NCBI RefSeq assembly: GCF_017114865.1
Contig: NZ_JADEYH010000001.1
Coordinates: 434,001 to 498,000, forward strand
DNA from: Streptomyces verrucosisporus
GTDB taxonomy: Bacteria; Actinomycetota; Actinomycetes; Streptomycetales; Streptomycetaceae
Direction: 5' to 3'
Length of the DNA stretch: 64,000 bases
Every line of letters starts with the position of its first letter. Within the stretch, counting starts at the first letter, position 1. The notes under the pieces were generated by a model. It saw only the letters and a program-made list of their open reading frames with translations. It did not search any database and was not told the DNA's origin. The position numbers and the translations under genes are program-made. This document shows, one piece after another, positions 47,339-56,816 of this stretch.

Positions 47339-48541
47339 ATGAAGACGATCGACGACCTCGGTGTCGCGGGCAGGCGGGTCTTCGTCCGCGCCGATCTGAA
47401 CGTGCCGCTGGAGAACGGGGCCATCACCGACGACGGCCGTGTCCGCGCCGCCGTCCCGACGATCGGGAAGCTGGCCGAGGCCGGCGCCAGGGTGATCGTC
47501 GCCTCCCACCTGGGCCGCCCCGAGGGCGCCCCGGACCCGCGGTTCTCCCTCGCCCCCGTGGCCGGGCGGCTGGGTGAACTGCTGGGCAGGGACGTCGCGT
47601 TCGCCACCGACACCGTCGGCGGGTCCGCGAAGTCCACCGTCGGCGCCCTCGCCGACGGACAGGTCGCGGTACTGGAGAACCTGCGCTTCAACGCCGGGGA
47701 GACCAGCAAGGACGACGCCGAGCGCGGCGCCTTCGCCGACAGCCTGGCGGCTCTCGCCGACGTCTATGTCGGCGACGGCTTCGGCGCGGTGCACCGCCGC
47801 CACGCCTCCGTCTACGACCTCCCGGCGCGGCTGCCGCACGCCGCGGGCGGCCTCATCGCCACCGAGGTCGGCGTCCTGCGCAAGCTCACCGAAGACGTCG
47901 AGCGCCCCTACGCCGTGGTTCTGGGCGGTGCGAAGGTCTCCGACAAGCTCGGCGTCATCGACCACCTGCTGGAGCGCGCCGACCGCATCCTCGTCGGCGG
48001 CGGCATGGCCTACACCTTCCTGAGGGCCCAGGGGCACGAGATCGGAGCCTCGCTGCTCCAGGAGGACCAGATCCCGGCCGTCCAGGGCTACCTCAAGCGT
48101 GCCGAGGAGCGCGGCGTGGAGTTCGTCCTCCCCGTCGACGTGGTGGCCGCCGCCGGATTCCCGGACCTGAGGACCAAGGCGCCCTCCGAGCCCGTCACCG
48201 TGGCCGCGGACGCCATCCCGTCCGGCCTGATGGGACTGGACATCGGACCCCGCAGCCAGGAGCTGTACGCCGCCAGGCTCGCGGACGCGGCCACCGTCTT
48301 CTGGAACGGCCCGATGGGCGTCTTCGAGCACCCGGACTACGCCGAGGGCACCCGGGCCGTGGCCCGGGCCCTGATCGACAGCCCGGCCTTCACCGTCGTC
48401 GGCGGCGGGGACTCCGCGGCGGCCGTCCGCATCCTGGGCTTCGACGAGGAGGCCTTCGGCCACATCTCCACCGGGGGCGGCGCCAGCCTCGAGTACCTCG
48501 AGGGCAAGACGCTTCCCGGCCTCGCCGCGCTGGAGGACTGA
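47339..48541 (+). CDS. pgk: Phosphoglycerate kinase
   Basis: 400 aa; ATG with CGGAG upstream. RVFVRADLNVPLENGAITDD, SHLGRPEGAPDPRFSLAPVA, VLENLRFNAGETSKDD, VLGGAKVSDKLGVIDHLLER and FWNGPMGVFEHPDYAEGTRA with the nucleotide-binding VVGGGDSAAAVRILGFDEEA. It transfers the acyl phosphate of 1,3-bisphosphoglycerate to ADP. Normal length. Confidence 0.98.
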   Translation: MKTIDDLGVAGRRVFVRADLNVPLENGAITDDGRVRAAVPTIGKLAEAGARVIVASHLGRPEGAPDPRFSLAPVAGRLGELLGRDVAFATDTVGGSAKSTVGALADGQVAVLENLRFNAGETSKDDAERGAFADSLAALADVYVGDGFGAVHRRHASVYDLPARLPHAAGGLIATEVGVLRKLTEDVERPYAVVLGGAKVSDKLGVIDHLLERADRILVGGGMAYTFLRAQGHEIGASLLQEDQIPAVQGYLKRAEERGVEFVLPVDVVAAAGFPDLRTKAPSEPVTVAADAIPSGLMGLDIGPRSQELYAARLADAATVFWNGPMGVFEHPDYAEGTRAVARALIDSPAFTVVGGGDSAAAVRILGFDEEAFGHISTGGGASLEYLEGKTLPGLAALED

Positions 48542-48689
48542 CCTGGCGCGCCGGGCCTTCCGGCGCACCGGCGGAACACACGCGGCCGCCGGGCCGCGAA
48601 CGACCACGAAGCCCGCGCCCCCGCGCCGCGCGGGCGCCGGCGACACGAGCCGCTGCCGCGGCGGAGCGAACTGAAAGGCACCTCCACCC

Positions 48690-49466
48690 ATGGCAAACCG
48701 CACCCCGCTGATGGCGGGCAACTGGAAGATGAACCTCAACCACCTGGAGGCCATCGCCCACCTCCAGAAGCTCGCCTTCGCCCTGAACGACAAGGACCAC
48801 GAGGCCGTCGAGGTCGCCGTCCTGCCGCCCTTCACCGACCTGCGCTCGGTGCAGACCCTGGTCGACGGCGACAAGCTGAAGATCCGCTACGGCGCCCAGG
48901 ACATCTCGGCGCACGTCTCCGGCGCGTACACCGGCGAGGTCTCCGGGGCGATGCTGGCGAAGCTCAACTGCACCTATGTGGCCGTCGGCCACTCCGAGCG
49001 GCGCCAGTACCACGGTGAGACCGACGAACTGTGCAACGCCAAGGTCAAGGCGGCCTACCTGAACGACCTGACTCCGATCCTGTGCGTCGGAGAGGGCCTG
49101 GAGGTCCGCAGGGCCGGCGACCAGGTCGCACACACCCTCGCCCAGGTCGACGGCGCCCTGGCGGACATCCCCGCCGACCAGGCCGCCCGCATCGTGATCG
49201 CGTACGAGCCGGTGTGGGCGATCGGTACCGGCGAGGTCGCCACCCCCGAGGACGCCCAGGAGGTGTGCGGCGCGATCCGCGGCCGCCTGGCCGAGCTGTA
49301 CGACCGCGAGCTGGCCGACGGGGTCCGCATCCAGTACGGCGGCTCGGTGAAGTCCGGGAACGTCGCCGCGATCATGGCGCAGCCGGACGTGGACGGCGCC
49401 CTGGTCGGCGGGGCCGCGCTGGACGTGGACGAGTTCGTGAAGATCGTCCGCTTCCGCGACCAGTAG
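48690..49466 (+). CDS. tpiA: Triosephosphate isomerase
   Basis: 258 aa; ATG with GAAAGG upstream. TIM barrel with [14 protein letters not shown] (Asn, Lys), [20 protein letters not shown] (catalytic His), [20 protein letters not shown] (catalytic Glu) and [16 protein letters not shown]. It interconverts dihydroxyacetone phosphate and glyceraldehyde-3-phosphate. 148 bp after pgk with no clear terminator between, so probably co-transcribed. Confidence 0.98.
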   Translation: MANRTPLMAGNWKMNLNHLEAIAHLQKLAFALNDKDHEAVEVAVLPPFTDLRSVQTLVDGDKLKIRYGAQDISAHVSGAYTGEVSGAMLAKLNCTYVAVGHSERRQYHGETDELCNAKVKAAYLNDLTPILCVGEGLEVRRAGDQVAHTLAQVDGALADIPADQAARIVIAYEPVWAIGTGEVATPEDAQEVCGAIRGRLAELYDRELADGVRIQYGGSVKSGNVAAIMAQPDVDGALVGGAALDVDEFVKIVRFRDQ

Positions 49467-49616
49467 GGCTGCCGGCGGCCGCCGCCGGCGAGTGACGGCG
49501 GGCCGTCCACGTCGTACCCTGTCGGGGCCGGGAGCGAGCACGCACGACGCCTCCCGGCCCCGTACCCTGCAAGTCCCGACAGTTCCCGTCATCCGTCCGA
49601 GAGAGTTGGTCCAGCC

Positions 49617-49853
49617 GTGATCCTGGGGTTCTCCATCGCCCTCATCGTCTTCAGCCTGCTGCTGATGCTGCTCGTGCTGATGCACAAGGGGAAGGGCGGC
49701 GGCCTCTCCGACATGTTCGGCGGCGGCATGCAGTCCTCCGTCGGCGGCTCCTCGGTCGCCGAGCGCAACCTCGACCGCATCACGGTCGTGGTGGGTCTGA
49801 TCTGGTTCGCCATCATCGTGGCGCTCGGCGTCCTGATGAAGCTCGACGGCTGA
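49617..49853 (+). CDS. secG: Preprotein translocase subunit SecG
   Basis: 78 aa from the GTG at 49617. Two membrane helices (about 3-22 and 54-74) separated by the cytosolic loop KGKGGGLSDMFGGGMQSSVG, which is the SecG family signature. Part of the SecYEG channel in the cytoplasmic membrane. Located after tpiA as in other actinobacteria. Confidence 0.95.
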   Translation: MILGFSIALIVFSLLLMLLVLMHKGKGGGLSDMFGGGMQSSVGGSSVAERNLDRITVVVGLIWFAIIVALGVLMKLDG

Positions 49854-49869
49854 GGCCGCCGGCACCCGC

Positions 49870-49898
49870 CGGCGTCCGCCACGGGATGGCGGACGCCG
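49870..49898 (+). terminator. Terminator of the gap-pgk-tpiA-secG unit
   Basis: Perfect 12-bp inverted repeat (49870-49881 with 49887-49898), 5-base loop, 16 bases after the secG stop. Confidence 0.8.
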
Positions 49899-50071
49899 CG
49901 CTCTGACGCCGTGTCGGCTTCCCGGCCTATCATGAGGCTCGCGCCCGCAGCGCCCGAAGGGGCCGCAACTCGGGTCTGTGGACGCGCGTTGGGCCCTACG
50001 TACACTGGGGCACCCGCAGCGGAGCTGCCCGTCGACGCTCCGCGGCACCGTGAAGGCAGGGAGTTACGACC

Positions 50072-50407
50072 GTGGCAAGTGGCAACGCGATCCGGGGAAG
50101 CCGGGTCGGAGCGGGGCCGATGGGGGAGGCCGAGCGAGGCGAGTCCGCACCGCGCCTGCGCATCTCCTTCTGGTGCTCCAACGGGCACGAGACCCAACCC
50201 AGCTTCGCCAGCGACGCGCAGATCCCGGACACCTGGGACTGCCCGCGCTGCGGCTTCCCGGCCGGCAAGGACCGGGACAATCCGCCGGACCCGCCGCGCA
50301 CCGAGCCGTACAAGACCCACCTCGCGTACGTGCGCGAGCGGCGCAGCGACGCCGACGGCGAGGCGATCCTCGCCGAGGCGCTGGCCAAGCTCCGCGGGGA
50401 GATCTGA
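50072..50407 (+). CDS. rbpA: RbpA-family RNA polymerase-binding protein
   Basis: 111 aa from the GTG at 50072 with GGCAGGGAG upstream. Central zinc-type module FWCSNGHETQPSF...WDCPRCGFP, then PPRTEPYKTHLAYVRERRSD, the basic helix equivalent to the sigma-interacting region of RbpA. RbpA stabilises the holoenzyme with principal sigma factors. From general knowledge, the housekeeping RbpA begins MSERALRGTRL-like and carries a THWDMLMERR helix; this one differs and is likely the secG-linked paralogue. A TACACT hexamer at about 49998-50003 may be its -10 element. Confidence 0.82.
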   Translation: MASGNAIRGSRVGAGPMGEAERGESAPRLRISFWCSNGHETQPSFASDAQIPDTWDCPRCGFPAGKDRDNPPDPPRTEPYKTHLAYVRERRSDADGEAILAEALAKLRGEI

Positions 50408-50436
50408 ACACCGGCCGACCGGCCGGACAACGGCGC

Positions 50437-50485
50437 ACGACGGCCCGGCCGTACGCCCTGACGGGGCGCGCGGCCGGGCCGTCGT
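50437..50485 (+). terminator. Terminator after the RbpA-family gene
   Basis: Perfect 15-bp inverted repeat (50437-50451 with 50471-50485) whose loop holds a second small stem CGCCC/GGGCG, 29 bases after the stop. Confidence 0.8.
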
Positions 50486-50541
50486 TCCATTAGGTTGGGA
50501 CGCGGCGGGGTCCGTACGACAGGAATGGACTGATTTCCCAG

Positions 50542-52197
50542 ATGAACGCTGAAGGCCGCGGCAGGCTCGACCGGATGCCGCAGTGGCAGGCGCTGGCCAG
50601 GCACCGTGAGGAACTGGGGGAGGTGCACCTGCGCGAGCTGTTCGCCGCCGATCCCCGGCGCGGCGAGCGCTACGGCGTCCGGGTCGGCGACCTGTACCTG
50701 GACTACTCCAGGAACCTGGTCACGGACGAGACCCTGCGGCTGCTGCGCGAGCTGGCCGAGGCGACCGGAGTGGCGCGGCTGCGGGAGGCGATGTTCCGCG
50801 GTGAGCGGATCAACACCACCGAGGACCGGGCCGTCCTCCACACCGCCCTGCGCGCCCCGCGCGAGGCGGTGATCGAGGTGGACGGCGAGAACGTCATGCC
50901 CGCCGTGCACGCCGTGCTCGACCGGATGTCCGCCTTCGCCGAGGCGGTGCGGGCCGGGAAGTGGGACGGGCACACCGGTCTGCCCGTCAGGCACATCGTC
51001 AACATCGGCATCGGCGGGTCCGACCTGGGCCCGGCGATGGCCTTCGAGGCGCTGCGCGCCTACACCGACCGGGAGCTGGACGTCCGCTTCGTCTCCAACG
51101 TGGACGGCGCGGACCTGCATGAGGCGTTGCAGGGCCTGGACCCGGCCCGGACGCTGTTCGTCGTCGCCTCCAAGACCTTCACCACGATCGAGACCATCAC
51201 CAACGCCACCTCCGCCAGGGACTGGCTGCTGGCCGGTCTGGGCGCGGGGAGGGAGGCGGTGGCCAAGCACTTCGTGGCGCTGTCGACGAACGCGGAGGCG
51301 GTGGCGGAGTTCGGCATCGACACCGCGAACATGTTCGAGTTCTGGGACTGGGTCGGCGGGCGCTACTCCTACGACTCGGCCATCGGCCTCTCCCTCATGA
51401 TCGCCATCGGTCCCGAACGCTTCCGCGAGATGCTCGAGGGCTTCCGCACCGTCGACGAGCACTTCCGCACCGCGCCGCCCGAGGAGAACGCCCCGCTGCT
51501 GCTGGGTCTGCTGGGCGTCTGGTACGGCGCCTTCTTCGGGGCGCAGTCGCACGCGGTGCTGCCCTACAGCCACTACCTGTCGAAGTTCACCGCCTACCTC
51601 CAGCAGCTCGACATGGAATCCAACGGAAAGTCCGTGGACCGGCGGGGCGAGCCGGTGGACTGGCAGACCGGTCCGGTGGTGTGGGGCACACCCGGCACCA
51701 ACGGCCAGCACGCCTACTTCCAGTTGCTGCACCAGGGCACCAGGCTGATCCCGGCGGACCTGATCGGCTTCGCGCGGCCCGTGGCGGACCTGGAGCCCGC
51801 GCTGGCGGCCCAGCACGACCTGCTGATGGCCAACCTCTTCGCCCAGGGGCAGGCGCTCGCCTTCGGGAAGACGGAGGAGGAGGTCCGCGCCGAGGGCGTC
51901 GCCGAGGAGCAGGTCCCGCACCGCACGTTCCGCGGCAACCGCCCGACGACGACGATCCTGGCCTCCGAGCTGACCCCGTCGGTGCTGGGGCAGCTGGTCG
52001 CCCTCTACGAGCACAAGGTGTTCGTCCAGGGCGCGGTGTGGGACATCGACTCCTTCGACCAGTGGGGCGTGGAGCTGGGCAAGGTGCTCGCCAAGCGCAT
52101 CGAGCCCGCGCTGACCGAGGGGGCCGAGGTGGAGGGGCTGGACGTCTCCACGGCGGCCCTGGTGGCCCGCTACCGCTCGCTGCGCGGCCGGGACTGA
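50542..52197 (+). CDS. pgi: Glucose-6-phosphate isomerase
   Basis: 551 aa; ATG at 50542. PGI signatures [56 protein letters not shown] (sugar-phosphate site), [16 protein letters not shown] and the C-terminal [16 protein letters not shown]. It interconverts glucose-6-phosphate and fructose-6-phosphate, linking glycolysis with the pentose phosphate operon encoded convergently next to it. Normal length for the large (E. coli-like) PGI type. Confidence 0.98.
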   Translation: MNAEGRGRLDRMPQWQALARHREELGEVHLRELFAADPRRGERYGVRVGDLYLDYSRNLVTDETLRLLRELAEATGVARLREAMFRGERINTTEDRAVLHTALRAPREAVIEVDGENVMPAVHAVLDRMSAFAEAVRAGKWDGHTGLPVRHIVNIGIGGSDLGPAMAFEALRAYTDRELDVRFVSNVDGADLHEALQGLDPARTLFVVASKTFTTIETITNATSARDWLLAGLGAGREAVAKHFVALSTNAEAVAEFGIDTANMFEFWDWVGGRYSYDSAIGLSLMIAIGPERFREMLEGFRTVDEHFRTAPPEENAPLLLGLLGVWYGAFFGAQSHAVLPYSHYLSKFTAYLQQLDMESNGKSVDRRGEPVDWQTGPVVWGTPGTNGQHAYFQLLHQGTRLIPADLIGFARPVADLEPALAAQHDLLMANLFAQGQALAFGKTEEEVRAEGVAEEQVPHRTFRGNRPTTTILASELTPSVLGQLVALYEHKVFVQGAVWDIDSFDQWGVELGKVLAKRIEPALTEGAEVEGLDVSTAALVARYRSLRGRD

Positions 52198-52248
52198 CAC
52201 GGCAGGCCCGGAGGGCCGGCGGCCCCCTGGGGGCCCATCGCGCCCACG

Positions 52249-52293
52249 GCGGCGGCCCCGCTCCCCTCCTTCCCGGGGGAGCGGGGCCGCCGC
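52249..52293. terminator. Bidirectional terminator between pgi and the opcA-pgl gene
   Basis: Perfect 18-bp inverted repeat (52249-52266 with 52276-52293), 9-base loop, midway between the two convergent stops (52197 and 52322). Confidence 0.88.
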
Positions 52294-52321
52294 GTTCGGT
52301 ACGGGTTCCCGCGGTGCCCGG

Positions 52322-54133
52322 TCAGCCCCGGACCGACTCGGGCAGGAGGGCGGCCGCCTGCCCGTCGAGGATCCACAGTGTGCGCTCGCGCCCGCGGGCG
52401 CCCGCCGCGGGGGTCCGCGCCGGGTCGCCGGCGGTCAGCGCACCGGCGGCGGCCTCGGCCTTGTCCTCGCCCGCCGCCAGCAGCCAGACCTCCCGGGCCG
52501 CCCGGAGGGCCGGGATGGTGAGGGAGATCCTGGTCGGCGGCGGCTTGGGCGCCCGCCGTACGCCGACGACCGTGCGCCCGGCCTCCTCCGCGGCCGGGTG
52601 GCCGGGGAAGAGCGAGGCCACGTGGGTGTCCGGGCCCAGGCCCAGCAGCAGCACGTCGAAGGCGGGCACCGCCGCGCCCGTGCCGCCGTCGCCCGTACCG
52701 CCGCCCTCGGGAGCACCGTCACCGGTACCGCCCTCACCGGCGGCCGCGGCCAGCTCCGCCGCGTACGCCTCGGCGGCCGCGTCCACGTCGTCGCCGTGCG
52801 GACCGTCGCCGGCGGGCATCGGATGGACGCGCGACGGCTCCAGGGGGAGCGCGTCCAGGAGCGCCTCGCGGGCCTGGGTGTGGTTGCGGTCCGGGTCGCC
52901 GTCGGGCAGGAACCGCTCGTCGCCCCACCACACGTCGACGCGGGACCAGTCCACGCCGTCCCGTCCCGGGGCCTGCGCCAGGGCGGCGAGCAGAGCGTTG
53001 CCGTTGCGGCCTCCGGTCAGGGCGATGTGGGCCCGGCCGCGGGCGGTCTGCGCGTCCACGATCGCGGTGATCAGGCGTGCGGCCGTGGCCCGGGCCATCC
53101 GCTCCTTGTCCGGGTGGACGACGATCTGCGGGGGAGCCTGCTCCTCGCCCGTGGCCCGCGCGGCCTCCGCCTGCGCCGCCTCGGCCGCCTCCATCTCGGC
53201 GACCTGCCCGCGCACCAGGTGGTCGAGGCCGAAGCGGACGGCGCCGGCGTAGGTCTCGTCCGGGTCCAGGCGCCGCAGCTCCTCGGCGATCAGCTCGGCC
53301 GTGGAGCGCCGGTGCAGGGCCACGCTCCGGTCCGGCTGGCCCGGCACCGAGAGCGTCGCCAGCGAACCGTCGCCGCGCTCCAGGCAGACGTCGCCCTCCT
53401 CCGTGGCCAGCCGCACCGCCGTGATGCCGGGACCGCCGGAGAGCACGCGCTCGACGGGGACGCCCAGACGGTCGGCCAGCCACAGCGCCAGCAGCTCCGA
53501 ACTGGGGTTGTACTCCTCGCCCTCGACCACCGCCCGGGTCACACGGGCCTGCTTCTGGTCCAGGGCGGCGGCCAGCACGCTGCGCCACAGGGTGACACGG
53601 GTCCAGGCCAGGTCGGTGTCGCCCGGCGCGTAGGAGGAGGCACGCCCCCTGAGGGCCGCGACCGGGTCCTCCGTCTCCGCCGCGTCGGTGATGCGCCGCT
53701 GCGCCAGGGCGCCCAGCGGATCCTTCGAGGGGTACTCGGGCGGGTCGGCCGGCCACCACACCACGACCGGCGCGTCCGGCAGCAGCAGGGGCAGGACGAC
53801 GCTGTGGGCGTGGCTCGCCAGCTCGCCGTGGAGGCGCAGCAGGACCGTCTCTCCGGTGCCGGTCTCGCCGCCCACCCGCACCTCGGCGTCGAGCCGGGCC
53901 ATGGCCCGGTCGCGGGGCGAGCGGCCCGGGCGCCGAACCACGACGAGGATGCGCGAGGGGTGCTCCTTCGACGCGTCGCTGGCCGCCTTCAGCGCGTCGT
54001 AGTGGCTGCCCTCGTCGGTGACGATGACGAGCGTGAGCACCATCCCGACGGCCGGGCTGCCCATAGCCCGCCGTGCTCGTACCAGAGCCGCGTTGATCCG
54101 GCCGGACGTGGTGTCGGTGAGGTCGATGTTCAT
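52322..54133 (-). CDS. opcA-pgl: OpcA / 6-phosphogluconolactonase fusion
   Basis: 603 aa in one uninterrupted frame; ATG at 54131-54133 overlaps the zwf stop (ATGA). Residues 1-325 are OpcA, the glucose-6-phosphate dehydrogenase assembly protein ([60 protein letters not shown]). After [14 protein letters not shown], residues 336-603 are a full-length 6-phosphogluconolactonase ([76 protein letters not shown]). A Gly-rich insert of about 20 residues sits near 467-487. These are normally two genes, often overlapping. No start codon with a well-spaced ribosome site is seen at the junction; the first internal ATG (53096-53098) would truncate the lactonase. Confidence 0.88.
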   Translation of the reverse strand: MNIDLTDTTSGRINAALVRARRAMGSPAVGMVLTLVIVTDEGSHYDALKAASDASKEHPSRILVVVRRPGRSPRDRAMARLDAEVRVGGETGTGETVLLRLHGELASHAHSVVLPLLLPDAPVVVWWPADPPEYPSKDPLGALAQRRITDAAETEDPVAALRGRASSYAPGDTDLAWTRVTLWRSVLAAALDQKQARVTRAVVEGEEYNPSSELLALWLADRLGVPVERVLSGGPGITAVRLATEEGDVCLERGDGSLATLSVPGQPDRSVALHRRSTAELIAEELRRLDPDETYAGAVRFGLDHLVRGQVAEMEAAEAAQAEAARATGEEQAPPQIVVHPDKERMARATAARLITAIVDAQTARGRAHIALTGGRNGNALLAALAQAPGRDGVDWSRVDVWWGDERFLPDGDPDRNHTQAREALLDALPLEPSRVHPMPAGDGPHGDDVDAAAEAYAAELAAAAGEGGTGDGAPEGGGTGDGGTGAAVPAFDVLLLGLGPDTHVASLFPGHPAAEEAGRTVVGVRRAPKPPPTRISLTIPALRAAREVWLLAAGEDKAEAAAGALTAGDPARTPAAGARGRERTLWILDGQAAALLPESVRG

Positions 54134-55656
54134 GGCCGCCGCCAGCTCCGTCCGTCGCGTGCGAGCATCTCGTCGGCCGCCTGGGGACCCCAGGTCCCGG
54201 CGGTGTACGGCTCGGGCCTGCCGTGCGCGTCCCAGTACTCCTCGACCGGGTCCAGGATCTCCCAGGAGCGCTCGACCTCCTGGTGCCGGGGGAAGAGGTT
54301 GGCGTCGCCCAGCAGCACGTCCAGGATGAGCCTCTCGTACGCCTCGGGGCTGGACTCGGTGAAGGATTCGCCGTAGGCGAAGTCCATCGTCACGTCGCGG
54401 ATCTCCATCGAGGTGCCGGGCACCTTGGAGCCGAACCGGATCATGACGCCCTCGTCCGGCTGCACCCGGATGACCAGGGCGTTCTGGCCCAGCTCCCGGG
54501 TGTCGGTGGCGTCGAAGGGGGAGTAGGGGGCGCGCTGGAAGACCACCGCGATCTCGGTGACCCGGCGGCCCAGCCGCTTGCCCGTGCGCAGGTAGAAGGG
54601 GACCCCCGCCCAGCGGCGGTTGTCGATCTCCAGCTTGATGGCGGCGTAGGTGTCCGTCCGGGAGGCCGGGTCGATGCCGTCCTCCTCCAGATAACCGGGC
54701 ACCTTCTCGCCGCCCTGCCAGCCGGCCCGGTACTGGCCGCGCACGGTGTGCCGGCCCAGGTCCTTCGGCAGCCGCACCGCGTTGAGCACCTTCAGCTTCT
54801 CGGTGACCAGCGCCTTGGCGTCGAAGGAGACGGGCTCCTCCATCGCGGTCAGGGCCAGCAGCTGGAGCAGGTGGTTCTGGATGACGTCGCGCGCGGCGCC
54901 GATGCCGTCGTAGTAGCCCGCGCGGCCGCCGATGCCGATGTCCTCGGCCATCGTGATCTGCACGTGGTCCACGTAGGAGCGGTTCCACAGAGGCTCGAAC
55001 AGCGTGTTGGCGAAGCGCAGCGCCAGGATGTTCTGGACGGTCTCCTTGCCCAGGTAGTGGTCGATCCGGAAGACGTCGGACTGGCGGAAGACCCGGTGGA
55101 CGACCCGGTTCAGCTCCTGGGCGCTGGCCAGGTCGTGGCCGAAGGGCTTCTCGATGACCGCGCGGCGCCAGGACCCGTCGGGGGCCTCGGACAGCTGGTG
55201 CTTCTTGAGCTGCTCCAGGACGCTGGGGAAGAACTTCGGCGGCACCGAGAGGTAGAACGCGAAGTTGCCCCCGGTGCCGCGGGACTTGTCCAGCTCCTCG
55301 ATGGTGGACTTCAGCCGGGCGAACGCGTCGTCGTCGTCGAAGACACCGGGGACGAAGCGCATCCCCTCGCCGAGCTGCCGCCAGACCTCCTCGCGGAAGG
55401 GGGTGCGGGCGTACTGTTTGACCGAGTCGTGCACGACCTGGCAGAAGTCCTGGTCCGCCCAATCGCGGCGGGCGAAGCCGACGAGGGAGAAACCCGGCGG
55501 GAGCAGGCCCCGGTTCGCCAGGTCATAGACGGCTGGCATCAGCTTTTTTCGTGACAAATCGCCTGTGACGCCGAAGATCACCAGTCCCGACGGCCCCGCG
55601 ATGCGCGGGAGCCGCCGGTCCTGTGCGTCACGCAGCGGGTTGGCTGCGCTGCTCAC
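54130..55656 (-). CDS. zwf: Glucose-6-phosphate 1-dehydrogenase
   Basis: 508 aa from the GTG at 55654-55656, with GGAGG about 11 bases upstream. NADP-binding [20 protein letters not shown], the active-site peptide [35 protein letters not shown] and the C-terminal [16 protein letters not shown]. First oxidative step of the pentose phosphate pathway, yielding NADPH. It starts 5 bases after the tal stop and its stop overlaps the opcA start, so tal, zwf and opcA-pgl are one operon. Confidence 0.98.
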   Translation of the reverse strand: MSSAANPLRDAQDRRLPRIAGPSGLVIFGVTGDLSRKKLMPAVYDLANRGLLPPGFSLVGFARRDWADQDFCQVVHDSVKQYARTPFREEVWRQLGEGMRFVPGVFDDDDAFARLKSTIEELDKSRGTGGNFAFYLSVPPKFFPSVLEQLKKHQLSEAPDGSWRRAVIEKPFGHDLASAQELNRVVHRVFRQSDVFRIDHYLGKETVQNILALRFANTLFEPLWNRSYVDHVQITMAEDIGIGGRAGYYDGIGAARDVIQNHLLQLLALTAMEEPVSFDAKALVTEKLKVLNAVRLPKDLGRHTVRGQYRAGWQGGEKVPGYLEEDGIDPASRTDTYAAIKLEIDNRRWAGVPFYLRTGKRLGRRVTEIAVVFQRAPYSPFDATDTRELGQNALVIRVQPDEGVMIRFGSKVPGTSMEIRDVTMDFAYGESFTESSPEAYERLILDVLLGDANLFPRHQEVERSWEILDPVEEYWDAHGRPEPYTAGTWGPQAADEMLARDGRSWRRP

Positions 55657-55661
55657 CTGCT

Positions 55662-56780
55662 CTATGCCTCCTTCGGCGCGAGGCGCTTCAGCTCGGCCTC
55701 GGTGGAGGCCAGCAGATCGTTCCAGGCCTGCTCGAACTTGTCCACGCCCTCGACCTCGAGCTGCTCGACGACCTCGTCGTAGCCGATGCCGAGCTTCGCG
55801 ATCGCGTCCAGGTCGGCGCGGGCCTGCTCGTAGGTGCCGCGCACGGTGTCGCCGGTGATCTCGCCGTGGTCGCCGACGGCCTCCAAGGTGGCCTCCGGCA
55901 TGGTGTTCACCGTGTTCGGCGCGACCAGCCCGGTGACGTAGAGGGTGTCGGGGTAGTCGGGGTCCTTCACACCGGTGGAGGCCCACAGCGGGCGCTGCCG
56001 GTTGGCGCCGGCGGCCTCCAGGGCCGTCCAGCGGTCGGAGGCGACGACCTCCTCGTACGCCTGGTAGGCCAGCCGTGCGTTGGCCAGCGCCGCCCTGCCG
56101 CGCAGCGCCAGCGCCTCGTCGGTGCCCAGGGCCGTCAGCCGCTTGTCGATCTCGGTGTCCACCCGGGAGACGAAGAAGGACGCCACGGAGTGGATCTCCG
56201 ACAGGTCCAGCCCGTTGGCCTTCGCCTGCTCCAGACCCTCCATGTAGGCATCCATCACCATCCGGTAGCGCTCCAGCGAGAAGATCAGCGTGACGTTGAC
56301 GCTGATGCCCGCGGCGATGGTCTCCGTGATCGCCGGAAGCCCGGGGGTGGTGGCGGGGATCTTGATCAGGGTGTTGGGACGGTCCACCAGCCAGGCGAGC
56401 TGCCTGGCCTCGGCGACCGTGGGCCGTGTGGCGTGGGCCAGCCGCGGGTCCACCTCGATGGAGACCCGGCCGTCCTGCCCGTTCGTGGCGTCGAAGACCG
56501 GGCGCAGGATGTCGGCGGCGTCGCGGACGTCGGCGGTGGTGATCATCCGGATCGCCTCCTCCACCGTCACACCGCGGGAGGCGAGGTCGGTGAGCTGCCG
56601 GTCGTAGCCGTGCCCCTCGGAGATCGCCTTCTGGAAGATCGACGGATTGGTGGTGACACCCACGACGTGCTGCTCGTTCAGCAGCTCGGCGAGGTTGCCG
56701 GACGTGATGCGCTGGCGGGACAGGTCGTCCAGCCAGATCGCCACGCCTTCGTCACTCAGGCGCTTGAGTGCGTCTGTCAT
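55662..56780 (-). CDS. tal: Transaldolase
   Basis: 372 aa; ATG at 56778-56780. Class Tal2-type transaldolase: [56 protein letters not shown], the Schiff-base lysine region [16 protein letters not shown] and [19 protein letters not shown]. It transfers a dihydroxyacetone unit between sugar phosphates in the non-oxidative pentose phosphate pathway. 36 bp after tkt. Confidence 0.98.
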   Translation of the reverse strand: MTDALKRLSDEGVAIWLDDLSRQRITSGNLAELLNEQHVVGVTTNPSIFQKAISEGHGYDRQLTDLASRGVTVEEAIRMITTADVRDAADILRPVFDATNGQDGRVSIEVDPRLAHATRPTVAEARQLAWLVDRPNTLIKIPATTPGLPAITETIAAGISVNVTLIFSLERYRMVMDAYMEGLEQAKANGLDLSEIHSVASFFVSRVDTEIDKRLTALGTDEALALRGRAALANARLAYQAYEEVVASDRWTALEAAGANRQRPLWASTGVKDPDYPDTLYVTGLVAPNTVNTMPEATLEAVGDHGEITGDTVRGTYEQARADLDAIAKLGIGYDEVVEQLEVEGVDKFEQAWNDLLASTEAELKRLAPKEA

Positions 56781-56816
56781 GAGGGATGCATCTCCTGATC
56801 TCGTTGCCTGTGGGCG

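Noticed and set aside
54134..55462. Upstream extension of the opcA-pgl frame
   Set aside because: The frame stays open through zwf by chance in high-GC DNA; the OpcA N-terminus ([10 protein letters not shown]) and the ATGA overlap with zwf fix the start at 54133.
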